64,000 bases of DNA. It comes from an uncultured Oceanospirillales bacterium (GTDB lineage: Bacteria > Pseudomonadota > Gammaproteobacteria > Xanthomonadales > SZUA-36). Made by a program: the position numbers and the translations under genes. The stretch spans positions 806,842 through 870,841 of the forward strand of contig CAJXKA010000001.1 in NCBI GenBank assembly GCA_913055655.1, in the 5' to 3' direction. A model generated the notes under the pieces. It saw nothing but the letters and a program-made list of their open reading frames with translations, was not told where the DNA came from and did no database searches. Shown in pieces: positions 35,596-45,324 of this stretch; positions within the stretch are counted from its first letter, which is position 1, and every line of letters starts with the position of its first letter.

Positions 35596-37386
35596 TCAGT
35601 ACACGCGGGCCTTGGGCGGCACCACTTCCACGTCGTCGGTGAGCGTGTACATGTGCACCGGGCGGTACTCGATATTCACGCGCCCGCTGTCGTCGATGTA
35701 TTCCAGCGAATGCTTCATCCACTGCTCGTCATCACGCTCGCTGAAATCTTCGCGGGCGTGCGCGCCACGGCTTTCCTTGCGATTTTCGGCGCCGTACATC
35801 GTGGTGACCGCGCAGGCCAGCAGGTTTCGGAGCTCCAGCGTTTCCGCCAGGTCCGAGTTCCAGACCAGCGAGCGGTCGCTGACCTTGATGTCGCCGAAGG
35901 CATCAAAGGTGGCGGAGATGAGTTTGCAGCCCTCTTCCAGGGTTTCGCCGGTCCGGAACACCGCGGCGTGGTTCTGCATGACGTCCTGCATTTCATCGCG
36001 GATGCTGGCCGTCGAGCGTGAACCGTCGGCGTTGCGCAGCTTGTCGAAGTCACCCAGCGCCTTGTCCAGCGAGGCTTTCGGCACCGGCGGATGCGGCGTG
36101 CCCGGCTTGATGACTTCCTCGCAGCGGTGCGCCACGGCGCGACCGAATACGATCAGGTCGAGCAACGAGTTCGAGCCCAGGCGGTTGGCGCCGTGCACCG
36201 ACACGCACGCGGCCTCGCCGATGGCGAACAGGCCGGGAACCACCGAATCAGGGTCGCCGTCTTTCAGCGTGACCACTTCGCCGTGATAGTTGGTCGGGAT
36301 GCCGCCCATGTTGTAGTGCACGGTCGGCAGCACCGGGATCGGGTCTTTCGTCACGTCGACGTTGGAAAAGATTTTCGCCGTTTCCGCGATGCCGGGCAGG
36401 CGCTTGTGAATCACGTCCGGGCCCAGGTGCTGCAGGTTCAGGTGGATGTGGTCCTTCTTCGGGCCGACTCCCCTGCCCTCGCGAATTTCCATCGTCATGG
36501 ACCGGCTGACCACGTCACGTGAGGCCAGGTCCTTGGCGTTGGGGGCGTAACGCTCCATGAAACGCTCGCCCTCGGAATTGGTCAGGAACCCGCCCTCTCC
36601 GCGCACGCCCTCGGTGATGAGCACGCCCGCGCCATAAACACCGGTCGGATGGAACTGCACGAACTCCATGTCCTGAAGTGGCAGGCCGGCGCGCACCACC
36701 ATGCCGTTACCGTCGCCGGTGCAGGTATGCGCGGAGGTGGCCGAGAAGTAGGCGCGGCCGTAACCGCCCGTCGCCAGGATCACGGCGTGTGAGCGGAACA
36801 GGTGCAGCTTGCCCTCGGACAGGTCCCAGGCCAGCACGCCGCGGCAGGCGCCGTCGTCGTCCATGATCAGGTCGATCGCGAAATACTCGATGAAGAATTC
36901 CGCGTTGTGCTTCAGCGACTGCTGGTACAGCGTGTGCAGGATGGCGTGACCGGTGCGGTCGGCCGCCGCGCAGGTGCGCTGCGCCGTGCCTTCGCCGAAA
37001 TGCGTCGTCATGCCGCCGAACGGGCGCTGGTAGATCTTGCCGTCCTCGGTTCGCGAAAACGGCACGCCGTAATGCTCCAGCTCGATGACGGACGGCACGG
37101 CTTCCTTGCACATGTACTCGATTGCGTCCTGGTCGCCGAGCCAGTCGGAACCCTTGACGGTGTCGTACATGTGCCAGCGCCAGTCGTCCTCGCCCATGTT
37201 ACCGAGCGCGGCGGACATGCCGCCCTGCGCGGCCACGGTGTGGCTGCGGGTCGGGAACAGTTTGGTGACGCAGGCGGTGGACAGGCCGGTCGCGGCCATG
37301 CCGAATGTGGCCCGCAGGCCCGCGCCGCCGGCGCCGACCACGACCACGTCGTATTCGTGTTCAATCAGTTCGTAGTCGCCGCTCAT
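35596..37386 (-). CDS. sdhA: Succinate dehydrogenase flavoprotein subunit
   Basis: A 596-residue catalytic subunit oxidising succinate to fumarate on the cytoplasmic side. The FAD-binding [15 protein letters not shown] lies near residue 15, the covalent flavin His in [11 protein letters not shown] (about 47), and the active-site Arg/His region in [19 protein letters not shown]. The start overlaps the sdhD stop by four bases. The whole complex II operon is intact. Confidence 0.98.
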   Translation of the reverse strand: MSGDYELIEHEYDVVVVGAGGAGLRATFGMAATGLSTACVTKLFPTRSHTVAAQGGMSAALGNMGEDDWRWHMYDTVKGSDWLGDQDAIEYMCKEAVPSVIELEHYGVPFSRTEDGKIYQRPFGGMTTHFGEGTAQRTCAAADRTGHAILHTLYQQSLKHNAEFFIEYFAIDLIMDDDGACRGVLAWDLSEGKLHLFRSHAVILATGGYGRAYFSATSAHTCTGDGNGMVVRAGLPLQDMEFVQFHPTGVYGAGVLITEGVRGEGGFLTNSEGERFMERYAPNAKDLASRDVVSRSMTMEIREGRGVGPKKDHIHLNLQHLGPDVIHKRLPGIAETAKIFSNVDVTKDPIPVLPTVHYNMGGIPTNYHGEVVTLKDGDPDSVVPGLFAIGEAACVSVHGANRLGSNSLLDLIVFGRAVAHRCEEVIKPGTPHPPVPKASLDKALGDFDKLRNADGSRSTASIRDEMQDVMQNHAAVFRTGETLEEGCKLISATFDAFGDIKVSDRSLVWNSDLAETLELRNLLACAVTTMYGAENRKESRGAHAREDFSERDDEQWMKHSLEYIDDSGRVNIEYRPVHMYTLTDDVEVVPPKARVY

Positions 37387-37721
37387 GCCGCGCCTCCCAT
37401 GGAAATGCGGTAGAGCGCCCAGCCCACGATCACGATGCCGGCCAGGCAGGCGCCGCGGGTCAGGCCAACCAGGAACATCGCCAGCCCGTGGCTGGGGACA
37501 TAGTCTTCGATCACTTCACTGACACCCGACTGGATGTGCCAGGCGACGGCCAGCGCGAACAGCAGCGCCAGCATCATGTTGTACCACTGGCCCATGAACT
37601 CGGCCGCGCGGGCGTAGTCGGCGCCGGACATGCAGATGCCGGCAAGCAACAGCCACGCGGTCAGCGGCACCAGCACCAGCGAACTCATGCGCATGCGGAA
37701 CCATTGCGTTGTCGCGCTCAT
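37383..37721 (-). CDS. sdhD: Succinate dehydrogenase membrane anchor subunit D
   Basis: A 112-residue protein with three hydrophobic helices. [17 protein letters not shown] carries the conserved His/Asp-Tyr pattern for haem b and quinone. I start it at the ATG at 37719-37721, which overlaps the sdhC stop by four bases; the upstream frame is inside sdhC. Confidence 0.92.
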   Translation of the reverse strand: MSATTQWFRMRMSSLVLVPLTAWLLLAGICMSGADYARAAEFMGQWYNMMLALLFALAVAWHIQSGVSEVIEDYVPSHGLAMFLVGLTRGACLAGIVIVGWALYRISMGGAA

Positions 37722-38110
37722 GATGCCCACCACCAGGCCAGCGCCGTCAGTAAGAAGGTGCCGATGATCACGGCCCAGCCACTGGCCCGCACCGTGCTCA
37801 TCTCGAAGCCCTTGCCCGTGTCCCAGGCCAGGTGCCGGATGCCGTTCAGGGTGTGAAATACCAGGCACAACATGCTCACCAGCAGCACGGCTTTGCCGCA
37901 CCAGCCCGAAAACAGAGCTTTGACCGTGGCGAAACTGTCGGGGCCGGCGGCCAGCGCCAGCAGCCAGGCCAGCGCCACCGGAAGCGTCACGACGGCCAGG
38001 AACAGGCCGGTCAGTCGCCCGGAAATGGATAGAAGTGAAGTGATCTGGAACCGGTAATACGGCCCCAGCATGTACGGCGAAAGTGGCCGTGAGTCAGGTT
38101 TGCTGCTCAT
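37718..38110 (-). CDS. sdhC: Succinate dehydrogenase cytochrome b556 subunit
   Basis: A 130-residue three-helix anchor. The N-terminal RPLSPYMLGPYYRFQITSLLSISGR matches the SdhC signature, and FHTLNGIRHLAWD includes the haem-ligand His. It is the first gene of the complex II operon. A -10-like TAGAAT on the minus strand (38159-38164) may belong to its promoter; the divergent toxin-antitoxin operon begins only 173 bp away. Confidence 0.95.
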   Translation of the reverse strand: MSSKPDSRPLSPYMLGPYYRFQITSLLSISGRLTGLFLAVVTLPVALAWLLALAAGPDSFATVKALFSGWCGKAVLLVSMLCLVFHTLNGIRHLAWDTGKGFEMSTVRASGWAVIIGTFLLTALAWWWAS

Positions 38111-38251
38111 GTGTCCCTGATTCGAGTTGGTCGGTGGGTGTTCGTGCGCAAAGCATGAATTCTAACGGATTTTGGCGGGTGCGTCCCAAGAGTTGGAAAA
38201 CCGCCAATAGTGCGCGCTCCCGAAGGCCGAAGGTGGTAATATTGTAAGCGA

Positions 38252-38266
38252 GTAAGGAATCCTTAC
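38252..38266. promoter_or_regulatory. Palindromic operator of the toxin-antitoxin operon
   Basis: GTAAGGA-A-TCCTTAC is a perfect 7+1+7 inverted repeat, ending 18 bp before the antitoxin start. Toxin-antitoxin operons are usually autorepressed through such sites. TAATAT at 38237-38242 could be the -10 element. Confidence 0.6.
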
Positions 38267-38283
38267 GAATACGAGGTACGAGT

Positions 38284-38502
38284 ATGCTGGCAAAACTGAC
38301 ATCCAAAAACCAGGTGACATTGCCCAAGGCGATCGTCTCCAGCATTGATGTCACCGAGTACTTCGACGTCTGTGTCGAAAACGGCCGCATCATACTCACC
38401 CCGGTCACCATCCAGAACGCGGATGCCGTGCGTGACAAACTGGAACAACTCGGCATTTCAGAACCTGATATCAAGGACGCTGTCGACTGGGCGCGCCGCT
38501 AG
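38284..38502 (+). CDS. AbrB/MazE-type antitoxin
   Basis: A 72-residue swapped-hairpin DNA-binding protein. KLTSKNQVTLPKAIV is the typical AbrB/SpoVT core, and the C-terminal half (DAVRDKLEQLGISEPDIKDAV) is the helix expected to wrap the toxin. It lies six bases before the PIN-domain gene and just after a perfect palindrome, so it probably represses its own operon. Confidence 0.88.
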   Translation: MLAKLTSKNQVTLPKAIVSSIDVTEYFDVCVENGRIILTPVTIQNADAVRDKLEQLGISEPDIKDAVDWARR

Positions 38503-38507
38503 TACCG

Positions 38508-38921
38508 GTGCGGGTCGTACTGGACAGCAACATCATCCTTTCAGCCCTGGTCTTTCGATCACCTGTGATGAACCGGGTGCGGCGCGCCTGGCAGTCCGCC
38601 CGGATCGAACCCCTGGTATGCCGGGAAACCGCCAGCGTACTCCTGCGGGTGCTGGCCTACCCGAAATTCAGGCTCGCGGCGGCAGAGCAGCGAACACTGC
38701 TATCGGAGTTCCTGCCGTTTGCGACAGCCATCGAGTTGCCCCGGCGCTGGCCACCCATACCCAGTTGTCGAGACCGGCACGACGAGGTGTTCCTCGCGCT
38801 GGCCCTGGTCGGTGGGGCCGAAGCTCTGGTCACCGGTGATTCCGACCTCCTGGAACTGGCGCAGGACTTTGTCATTCCCATCGAAACGGCCGCCCAATTT
38901 ATCCAGCGACTTCATTCCTGA
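38508..38921 (+). CDS. PIN-domain toxin (putative RNase)
   Basis: A 137-residue PIN-like nuclease of the COG1569 type, starting with GTG. The acidic site is visible as VLDSNIILSALV (first Asp), the central ETASVLLRV Glu, DRHDEVFLALAL and VTGDSDLLEL. These residues coordinate Mg2+ for RNA cleavage. Pairing with an AbrB-type antitoxin is common for this group. The gene ends 19 bp before ygfZ, so read-through into ygfZ is likely. Confidence 0.86.
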   Translation: MRVVLDSNIILSALVFRSPVMNRVRRAWQSARIEPLVCRETASVLLRVLAYPKFRLAAAEQRTLLSEFLPFATAIELPRRWPPIPSCRDRHDEVFLALALVGGAEALVTGDSDLLELAQDFVIPIETAAQFIQRLHS

Positions 38922-38940
38922 AACCCTTAAAATAGACCCC

Positions 38941-39750
38941 ATGAAAACAGCCCTCCCCCACCTGGCCGCCATCCGCGTCGAAGGCGCCGACGGCCGCGAC
39001 TTCCTGCACCGCCAACTGAGCGCCGATATCAACGGCCTGGAAAATGGCGGCGCCACGTTTGCCTGCCTGTGCCAGCCCAAGGGCCGGGTGATCGCGACCG
39101 TGCTGGTCATTGCCGACGCGGAAACACTCTGGATGGTCTGTTCTGCAACACTCGCGGGAAAAGTGACCAGCTGGCTGCAGCGCTTCGTGTTTCGTGACGA
39201 TGTGCGTTTCGTAGCAGATGAGCCCGTAGTGGTTTTGGGCGGCGAAGAAGGGTTCAGCCCCCTCCCCGGCCTGGCCTACCAGGTGGTGTCGGGTTTGGGG
39301 AGCGATGATTCAATGGCAGCGGAATTTCGCGCCCGGGAGCTCGCTGCCGGCGTCGCCTGGCTGGACAGCACCACCAGCGAAGCGTTCCTGCCGCAGATGA
39401 TCGGTGCCGACGCCATCGGCGCGCTGAACTATCGCAAAGGCTGTTACCCCGGCCAGGAAATCGTCGCGCGCATGCACTACCTGGGGAAACTGAAACAACG
39501 CCCGGTGCTGGCGCATTCTACTTCCGCGACGGCCCCGGCACCCATGGACAAGGTCGTGCTGGCAAATGGCGCCGAAGAAGTGGAGGCGCAGGTGGTGGAC
39601 GTCGCCACCGCCGGCGACCGCGTTCAGCTGATCCTGGTCGCCCGCGCCCAGGCGCCGGTGAATGTTGACCGGCTGGTGTGGGAAAGCGGTGAAATAGCAA
39701 TAGAAGCTGACTGGCCCGAGGTCGAAACCCGACAGCCGAAAGACGCCTGA
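38941..39750 (+). CDS. ygfZ: Folate-binding protein YgfZ
   Basis: A 269-residue GcvT-like protein that uses tetrahydrofolate in maintenance of certain iron-sulfur enzymes. The diagnostic motif KGCYPGQEIVAR is complete with its redox Cys. The N-terminus FLHRQLSADINGL also matches the family. I start it at the ATG at 38941; the frame is open further upstream inside the toxin gene. In many gammaproteobacteria ygfZ is beside sdhE/ygfX; here the sdh operon and the toxin-antitoxin pair lie between them. Confidence 0.93.
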   Translation: MKTALPHLAAIRVEGADGRDFLHRQLSADINGLENGGATFACLCQPKGRVIATVLVIADAETLWMVCSATLAGKVTSWLQRFVFRDDVRFVADEPVVVLGGEEGFSPLPGLAYQVVSGLGSDDSMAAEFRARELAAGVAWLDSTTSEAFLPQMIGADAIGALNYRKGCYPGQEIVARMHYLGKLKQRPVLAHSTSATAPAPMDKVVLANGAEEVEAQVVDVATAGDRVQLILVARAQAPVNVDRLVWESGEIAIEADWPEVETRQPKDA

Positions 39751-39751
39751 C

Positions 39752-40564
39752 TCAGGCCTCGGCCACGATATAGCAGACCCAGCCCGGATCCGCGTCACCC
39801 ACGGTCGCCGGCCGGTAAACACCATCGCCTTCGCCGCTGGCCTCGTCCGTGCCTTCCCAGTAGATCGTCACTTTCGAAAACCCGGCCTCTTCCAGCAACT
39901 CGCGGATCTCCGGCAGCGTCCACAGGCGCCAGTGATAGTCGAACGCGCTCTCCACTCGACTGCCGTCTTCAAACTCGAAATGAATGCGGCAGTGCATGCG
40001 CGAATCGATGGGGTTGAAGGCGGCCTGTTCCCAGACGTAGGTAAAGCCGTCGCAGTCGCGCTTTTCTTCCAGCACCATCGGCGCTTCATAACCCCCGTAG
40101 GCGTCCAGGAAAAAGATGCCATCCCCGGCAATCGACGCGTGGACGGAGCGGAAATAGCGCAGCAGGTCGGCGCGATCCATCAGCAGGTAGTAACTGAAGT
40201 TCATCGCCAGCACGATGTCCGGCGTCACCGGCGGCGGCGCCGTGACATCGGCCGTCACCAGTTCCACGCGTCCGCGTGCCTCGGGATCCAGCCGGGTGAT
40301 GTTGTGCACCCTGCCCCAGTCCTGTACCGCGCCGTCGAAATCGACGCCCAGGCCGCGATGGGAGGAGTGACGACGGACCCACTCGCAGGTGGTATTCGCC
40401 GTGCCGCAGAAGTCCTCGCGCAGCAGGGCGGCCGGGCGATCACGTAACGACGCCCAGGTCTGCGTGACGAAATCGATTTCCGATTCCACGTCCTGCACCG
40501 CGCGCTGGTACAGGTCGTGGCGGTCAGCGTCGTCAGCTTCGCGGTGCGTAACGGCGCTGGACAT
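39752..40564 (-). CDS. Class I SAM-dependent methyltransferase
   Basis: A 270-residue methyltransferase. The SAM motif is atypical: [16 protein letters not shown] in place of the usual E/DxGxGxG, then [15 protein letters not shown] (acidic strand 2), VTADV, and [16 protein letters not shown]. Such DFCGTA proteins form a family of unknown substrate. I start at the ATG at 40562-40564, nine bases inside a possible TTG start. It overlaps the ispG 3' end by 32 bp and is tail-to-tail with ygfZ with one base between stops. Confidence 0.8.
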   Translation of the reverse strand: MSSAVTHREADDADRHDLYQRAVQDVESEIDFVTQTWASLRDRPAALLREDFCGTANTTCEWVRRHSSHRGLGVDFDGAVQDWGRVHNITRLDPEARGRVELVTADVTAPPPVTPDIVLAMNFSYYLLMDRADLLRYFRSVHASIAGDGIFFLDAYGGYEAPMVLEEKRDCDGFTYVWEQAAFNPIDSRMHCRIHFEFEDGSRVESAFDYHWRLWTLPEIRELLEEAGFSKVTIYWEGTDEASGEGDGVYRPATVGDADPGWVCYIVAEA

Positions 40565-41753
40565 AGTCTTCAATCATTTGCAGGAACTCGGTGGTCAGTT
40601 CCTCGCCGCGCAGGGTCGCGGCCTTCTGGCCATCAATGAACACCGGGGCGACGGGCGCCTCGCCGGTACCTGGCAGGGAGATGCCGATATCGGCGTGGCG
40701 GCTCTCGCCGGGACCATTCACGACGCAACCCATGACGGCCAGCGACAGGTTTTCCACACCGGGGTACTTTTGCTTCCAGACCGGCATGTTGTTACGGACG
40801 AATGACGTCGTCTCGCTGGCCAGTTCCTGGAAAAACGTGCTGGTGGTGCGGCCGCAGCCCGGGCACGCGGTCACCAGGGGCGTGAAGGCCCGCAGGCCCA
40901 TGGTCTGCAGCAGCTCCTGCGCCACGACCACCTCGTCCGTACGCGCCTGGCCGGGCGCGGGTGTCAGGGAAATCCGGATGGTGTCGCCGATGCCTTCCTG
41001 CAGCAGCACCGATAACGCGGCCGTCGAGGCCACGATGCCTTTCGAGCCCATGCCGGCCTCGGTCAGCCCCAGGTGCAGCGGGTAGTCGCAGCGGCTTGCC
41101 AGTTCGCGGTAAACGGCAATCAGGTCCTGTACGGCGCTGACCTTGGCGGACAGGATGATGGCGTCACCGGGCATGCCCAGGGCCTCGGCTTCTTCCGCGC
41201 CCTGCAGCGCCGAGACCACCAGCGCTTCACGCATGACCACCTCGGCGTCGGCGGGCTTTGGCTTCGCGGCGTTCTCGTCCATCATCCGCGCCAGCAGCTT
41301 CTGGTCCAGGCTGCCCCAGTTCACGCCGATGCGCACCGGTTTGCCGTATTCAATGGCCTTTTCGATGATGGTCGCGAACTGGTCGTCGCGCTTGCGCCCG
41401 AACCCGACGTTGCCGGGGTTGATCCGGTACTTGGCCAGGATCTCCGCGCATTCGGGATACTTCGTCAGCAGGGTGTGGCCGTTGTAGTGGAAATCGCCCA
41501 CCAGCGGCACGTCACAGCCCATCATGTCCAGGCGCTCGCGAATGGCCGGCACGGCGGCCGCGGCGGCCTCGGTATTGACGGTAATCCGGACCAGCTCGGA
41601 CCCGGCACGGGCCAGCTCTGCGACCTGTTTGGCCGTGCCCTTCACATCCTCGGTATCGGTGTTGGTCATGGACTGCACCACGACCGGCTGGCCGCCACCC
41701 ACCTTCACACCGCCGACATCGACCAGGCGGGTCTGTTGCCGGCAAATACTCAC
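40533..41753 (-). CDS. ispG: (E)-4-hydroxy-3-methylbut-2-enyl-diphosphate synthase
   Basis: A [4Fe-4S] enzyme of the MEP isoprenoid pathway converting MEcPP to HMBPP. At 406 residues it has the expected length. The TIM-barrel has [14 protein letters not shown] and [12 protein letters not shown]; the cluster Cys residues lie in [10 protein letters not shown] and [11 protein letters not shown] chose the GTG at 41751-41753, which overlaps the pgsA stop (GTGA). The open frame upstream runs antisense-like through pgsA and has no similarity. Confidence 0.96.
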   Translation of the reverse strand: MSICRQQTRLVDVGGVKVGGGQPVVVQSMTNTDTEDVKGTAKQVAELARAGSELVRITVNTEAAAAAVPAIRERLDMMGCDVPLVGDFHYNGHTLLTKYPECAEILAKYRINPGNVGFGRKRDDQFATIIEKAIEYGKPVRIGVNWGSLDQKLLARMMDENAAKPKPADAEVVMREALVVSALQGAEEAEALGMPGDAIILSAKVSAVQDLIAVYRELASRCDYPLHLGLTEAGMGSKGIVASTAALSVLLQEGIGDTIRISLTPAPGQARTDEVVVAQELLQTMGLRAFTPLVTACPGCGRTTSTFFQELASETTSFVRNNMPVWKQKYPGVENLSLAVMGCVVNGPGESRHADIGISLPGTGEAPVAPVFIDGQKAATLRGEELTTEFLQMIEDYVQRRYAPRS

Positions 41754-42334
41754 GGCTCGTCGTCCTTGATGTTCGCGGTGGCGCCCGACATGACCGGCCA
41801 GGCTGAATGCAGGTAGACCCACATGGACCACAGGGTCAGCGCGGCCGCGAGATAAAGCAGGATCTCGCCGATAAACGGCACCGGGATCCGCCAGATATCC
41901 TCGGCATAGAGCAGGAAACTGATCGCCACCATCTGGAACACGGTCTTCAGCTTGCCGACATTGGAGACTTTCACGCGACCCCGTTCGCCCATTTCCGCCA
42001 TCCACTCGCGCAGTGCCGAAATGACAATCTCCCGGCCGATGATCGTGGCCGCCGCCAGCGCGAAAATGACGGTCGGGTGCCGCTGGACGAGGAGTACGAG
42101 CGCAGTCGCCACCATCAACTTGTCGGCCACCGGGTCGAGAAACGCCCCGAAATGCGTGTACAGGTCAAACCGCCGCGCGATGAAGCCGTCGGCCCAGTCG
42201 GTCACTGCCGCGAGCACGAAAACCGTCACGGCGGCGAAATTCGCCCACCAGTACGGCAGGTAGAAAAACAGCACCAGCACCGGGATCAGCGCGATCCGCA
42301 GCAGGGTCAGGATGGTGGGCGCGTTCAGCGTCAT
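41750..42334 (-). CDS. pgsA: CDP-diacylglycerol-glycerol-3-phosphate 3-phosphatidyltransferase
   Basis: A 194-residue membrane enzyme making phosphatidylglycerol phosphate. The CDP-alcohol phosphotransferase motif D-x2-DG-x2-AR...G-x3-D-x3-D is present as [31 protein letters not shown] split over residues about 40-70. About five hydrophobic helices follow. It comes 53 bp after uvrC, the order seen in many proteobacteria. Confidence 0.94.
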   Translation of the reverse strand: MTLNAPTILTLLRIALIPVLVLFFYLPYWWANFAAVTVFVLAAVTDWADGFIARRFDLYTHFGAFLDPVADKLMVATALVLLVQRHPTVIFALAAATIIGREIVISALREWMAEMGERGRVKVSNVGKLKTVFQMVAISFLLYAEDIWRIPVPFIGEILLYLAAALTLWSMWVYLHSAWPVMSGATANIKDDEP

Positions 42335-42387
42335 TCCGTTGGTTCCGATCCGGGGGCGCGTATTATCCCAGATTCACCGCGCCGCGT

Positions 42388-44199
42388 TCAGTGCAGCGCG
42401 TCGTAGATTCGCTGCGCCAGTTCGGTACTGATGCCTGGAACACTGGCCAATTCCTCGACGCCCGCTTTCCGCACCCCCCGAATGCCGCCAAAATGGCTGA
42501 GCAATGCGCGCCTTCTGCCCGCGCCGACACCGGCAATACCCTCCAGCGGCGAGGCCACCGCCGCTTTCTGGCGACGCCCCCGGTGCCCGGTAATCGCGAA
42601 GCGGTGAGCCTCGTCCCGGATGGCCTGCACCAGGTGGGAGGCGGGTGACTCCGGGCCCGGTTCAAGCGGGTGTTTATGCCCCGGCAGGATCCATTCCTCG
42701 AACCCGGCGCGACGTTCCGGTCCCTTGGCGACACCCATCAGCGGGATGCCGTCGATGCCGAGTTCCGAGAATACCGCCAGGGCCTGCGTCACCTGGCCCT
42801 TGCCACCGTCGACAATCACCAGGCCGGGCGCCTCGCCCTCCCCTTCGGCCAGCTTGCGGTATCGGCGTTCCAGCACCTGCCGCATCGCCGCATAGTCGTC
42901 CCCGGGCGTGATGCCTTTCATGTTGAAGCGCCGGTAAAGCGACTTCGCCGGCCCCTGGCGGTCGAACACGACGCACGAGGCCACCGCCTGGTTACCCGCC
43001 GTGTGCGAAATATCGAAGCATTCCATGGTCTCAGGCGGCTCGTCCCAACCGAGCACGTCGGCCAGTGCCGTGAACTGGCTTTCGATACGCGCGTCCGAGG
43101 CCTGGTGGATGGCGAGCGCATTCTCCGCGTTGCGCTTTGCACCTTCCAGCCATTGCCGGCGCTCACCGCGCGGTCGCGGCTGGATCGTCACCTTGCGCCC
43201 GGCACGCTCGCTGAAGACCTCCGCGTAAACGTCCAGGCTTTCAACCGGGTGCGAAAGAATGATGTCGGTCGGCGGGATACGCTCCCGGTAGTACTGGCCC
43301 AGGAACGCTTCCAGGATCTCGCTCTCCCCGGCCTCCGCGGCCTGGGTCGGAAAGTGGCTGCGCTGCCCCAGGTTCCGCCCGCCCCGGAACGACAGCACCT
43401 GCACGCAGGCGCCGCCCCCGCCCGTGGCCACCGCGATGATGTCGACATCGCCATTGCCCGCCGACACGAACTGCTGCGACTGCATCTGCTTTAGGCTCTC
43501 GATCTGGTCACGGAACACGGCCGCCTGCTCGTAGCGCTGATCGGCGGCCGCCGCTTCCATCCGCCCAATCAGGCGGGTGATGACCTTCTGGCTCTGCCCT
43601 TTCAGGAACAACAGCGCGTCGTCGACCTGTGCGCCGTAGGCGTCCTCGTCCACCTTGCCCACGCAGGGCGCCGTACAGCGACGAATCTGGTACTGCAGGC
43701 AGGGGCGCGAGCGGTTGGCGAAATAGCTGTCTTCGCAGTTGCGCACGCGAAAGATTTTCTGGATCAGGTTGATGCTCTCGCGCACCGAACCGGCAGAGGG
43801 ATAGGGGCCGAGATAGGTGCGTTTCGGATCCCGTCGACCGCGATGAAAAGCGATTCGTGGATACTCGTGGTCGGTCGTGAAGACGATCCAGGGGTAACTC
43901 TTGTCGTCGCGCAACAGCACGTTGTAGCGCGGCCGGTGCGACTTGATCCACTCGTTCTCCAGCAGCAACGCCTCTCCCTCGGTGCGCGTCAGCGACACCT
44001 CGATAGCGGCGATGCGTGCGATCATTCGCATGATCCGCGCGCCCTTCGGTCGCGCATCAAAGTAGCTGGCAACGCGCTTGCGCAGGTTGGCCGCCTTGCC
44101 AACGTAAAGCACCGTGTCGTCGGCGTCCTTCATCAGGTAAACGCCGGGGCCCGTGGACAGCTTACGGGCGAACGCCTTGCCGTCGAATTCAGGTGTCAC
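42388..44199 (-). CDS. uvrC: Excinuclease ABC subunit C
   Basis: Makes both incisions in nucleotide excision repair. The 603-residue product has an N-terminal GIY-YIG domain (GPGVYLMKDADDTVLYVGKA), a Cys cluster CEDSYFANRSRPCLQYQIRRC, a UVR motif for UvrB (about 205-240), the RNase H-like nuclease with MECFDISHTAGN, and a C-terminal HhH pair (LEGIAGVGAGRRRALLSHFGG). I start it at the GTG at 44197-44199, overlapping the phosphatase stop by 11 bp. Confidence 0.95.
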   Translation of the reverse strand: MTPEFDGKAFARKLSTGPGVYLMKDADDTVLYVGKAANLRKRVASYFDARPKGARIMRMIARIAAIEVSLTRTEGEALLLENEWIKSHRPRYNVLLRDDKSYPWIVFTTDHEYPRIAFHRGRRDPKRTYLGPYPSAGSVRESINLIQKIFRVRNCEDSYFANRSRPCLQYQIRRCTAPCVGKVDEDAYGAQVDDALLFLKGQSQKVITRLIGRMEAAAADQRYEQAAVFRDQIESLKQMQSQQFVSAGNGDVDIIAVATGGGGACVQVLSFRGGRNLGQRSHFPTQAAEAGESEILEAFLGQYYRERIPPTDIILSHPVESLDVYAEVFSERAGRKVTIQPRPRGERRQWLEGAKRNAENALAIHQASDARIESQFTALADVLGWDEPPETMECFDISHTAGNQAVASCVVFDRQGPAKSLYRRFNMKGITPGDDYAAMRQVLERRYRKLAEGEGEAPGLVIVDGGKGQVTQALAVFSELGIDGIPLMGVAKGPERRAGFEEWILPGHKHPLEPGPESPASHLVQAIRDEAHRFAITGHRGRRQKAAVASPLEGIAGVGAGRRRALLSHFGGIRGVRKAGVEELASVPGISTELAQRIYDALH

Positions 44200-44665
44200 G
44201 AAGGTCTTCAAGCAGCGCCAGCGTGGCGCCTTCCAGCAGGTCGCACATGGTGTCAAAGCCGTCCTGGCCGCCGTAGTACGGATCCGGCACTTCGCGCACG
44301 TCGCCGTCGCCCCAGTCGAGCATCAACGCCACCCGGGCACGCCGCCCCCGGCCCATCTGCTCCAGTGCTGCCAGGTTGGCCTCGTCCATGGCGACGACCA
44401 GGTCGTAGCGATCGAAGTCTCCTGGTTCCACCCGACGGGCGCGTAACATCGAAATGTCGATCCCCCGGCCCGCCGCGGTGCGGCAGGCGCGATCGTCCGG
44501 CGGATGCCCCACGTGGTAGCCGTGCGTACCCGCGGAATCGACCTCGTAGGCATCTTCCAGGCCCGCTGCTCGCAGGTGGTGGCGGAAATAACCCTCGGCG
44601 GTGGGTGATCTGCAAATGTTGCCCATGCAGACGAAAAGGACGCGACGAGGAAGGGCTTCTTTCAT
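44189..44665 (-). CDS. Low-molecular-weight protein-tyrosine phosphatase
   Basis: A 158-residue phosphatase with the P-loop VCMGNICRSPTAEG (C-x5-R) near the N-terminus and the general-acid loop VPDPYYGG near residue 125, both complete. Bacterial members dephosphorylate tyrosine kinases that control exopolysaccharide export or act on arginine phosphate. No kinase is encoded nearby. Overlap with uvrC suggests one transcript. Confidence 0.92.
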   Translation of the reverse strand: MKEALPRRVLFVCMGNICRSPTAEGYFRHHLRAAGLEDAYEVDSAGTHGYHVGHPPDDRACRTAAGRGIDISMLRARRVEPGDFDRYDLVVAMDEANLAALEQMGRGRRARVALMLDWGDGDVREVPDPYYGGQDGFDTMCDLLEGATLALLEDLRDT

Positions 44666-44688
44666 GGGTGAGCCATTCGATTCAGATT

Positions 44689-45324
44689 TCAGCTTCCGGC
44701 GATTGCGGCAAAGTCAGACGCGATATTCTCGGCCACCAGGGGCGTGGTGAAGATGGCATGCACTTCGCCATTGGGGTTCAACAACGTGATGGTGGACGAG
44801 TGCCCGACGAGGTAATCATCACTCGCGGGTGCTTCGGGCACCTGGTAGACCACGCCGGCGGCGCGCGTGATTGCGTCAAGCGAAGCTGGATCGCCGGTCA
44901 GGCCGCGAAAATCCTGGTCGAAATAGGTGACATATTCTTCAAGGCGTTCCGGCGTGTCGCGCCGGGGATCCACGGACACCAGGTAAAAGCGCGTCGGGCT
45001 GGTGACGCCGCTGGCCTGCAGCTCGTCGTCGACCTGGGCCATGACCGCCAGCGACGCGGGGCAAATGTCGGGGCAGTAGGTGTAACCGAAATAGATGAAT
45101 GACCAGGCGCCCGAGAAATCCTGCGGACCGAATGGCTGGCCGTCCTGGTCGACCAGGCTGAATTCCGGCAGCGGCCGCGGCTGGTCCAGCACGTAGCCGT
45201 TCATATCTGCCGGCGAGGCGCTGCCCGGTGCGCTGGTCCGGAAGCCCGTGCTCCACCAGCCGCCGAATGCGAATGCGGCGACCGCGATCACGACCAGTAA
45301 CAAGGCGGTTTTCAAGCGGTTCAC
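44689..45324 (-). CDS. SCO1/SenC-family copper chaperone
   Basis: A 211-residue membrane-anchored thioredoxin-like protein for building the CuA centre of cytochrome oxidase. An N-terminal helix (about 5-24) is followed by a thioredoxin fold with the copper motif YTYCPDICPASL and the later His in YLVGHSSTITLL. It overlaps the PCuAC gene by four bases, so the two periplasmic copper carriers are co-expressed. Confidence 0.93.
   Translation of the reverse strand: MNRLKTALLLVVIAVAAFAFGGWWSTGFRTSAPGSASPADMNGYVLDQPRPLPEFSLVDQDGQPFGPQDFSGAWSFIYFGYTYCPDICPASLAVMAQVDDELQASGVTSPTRFYLVSVDPRRDTPERLEEYVTYFDQDFRGLTGDPASLDAITRAAGVVYQVPEAPASDDYLVGHSSTITLLNPNGEVHAIFTTPLVAENIASDFAAIAGS

Noticed and set aside
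43843..45102. A 419-codon plus-strand frame opposite uvrC, the phosphatase and sco
   Set aside because: It crosses three well-supported genes on the other strand and has no recognisable domain.
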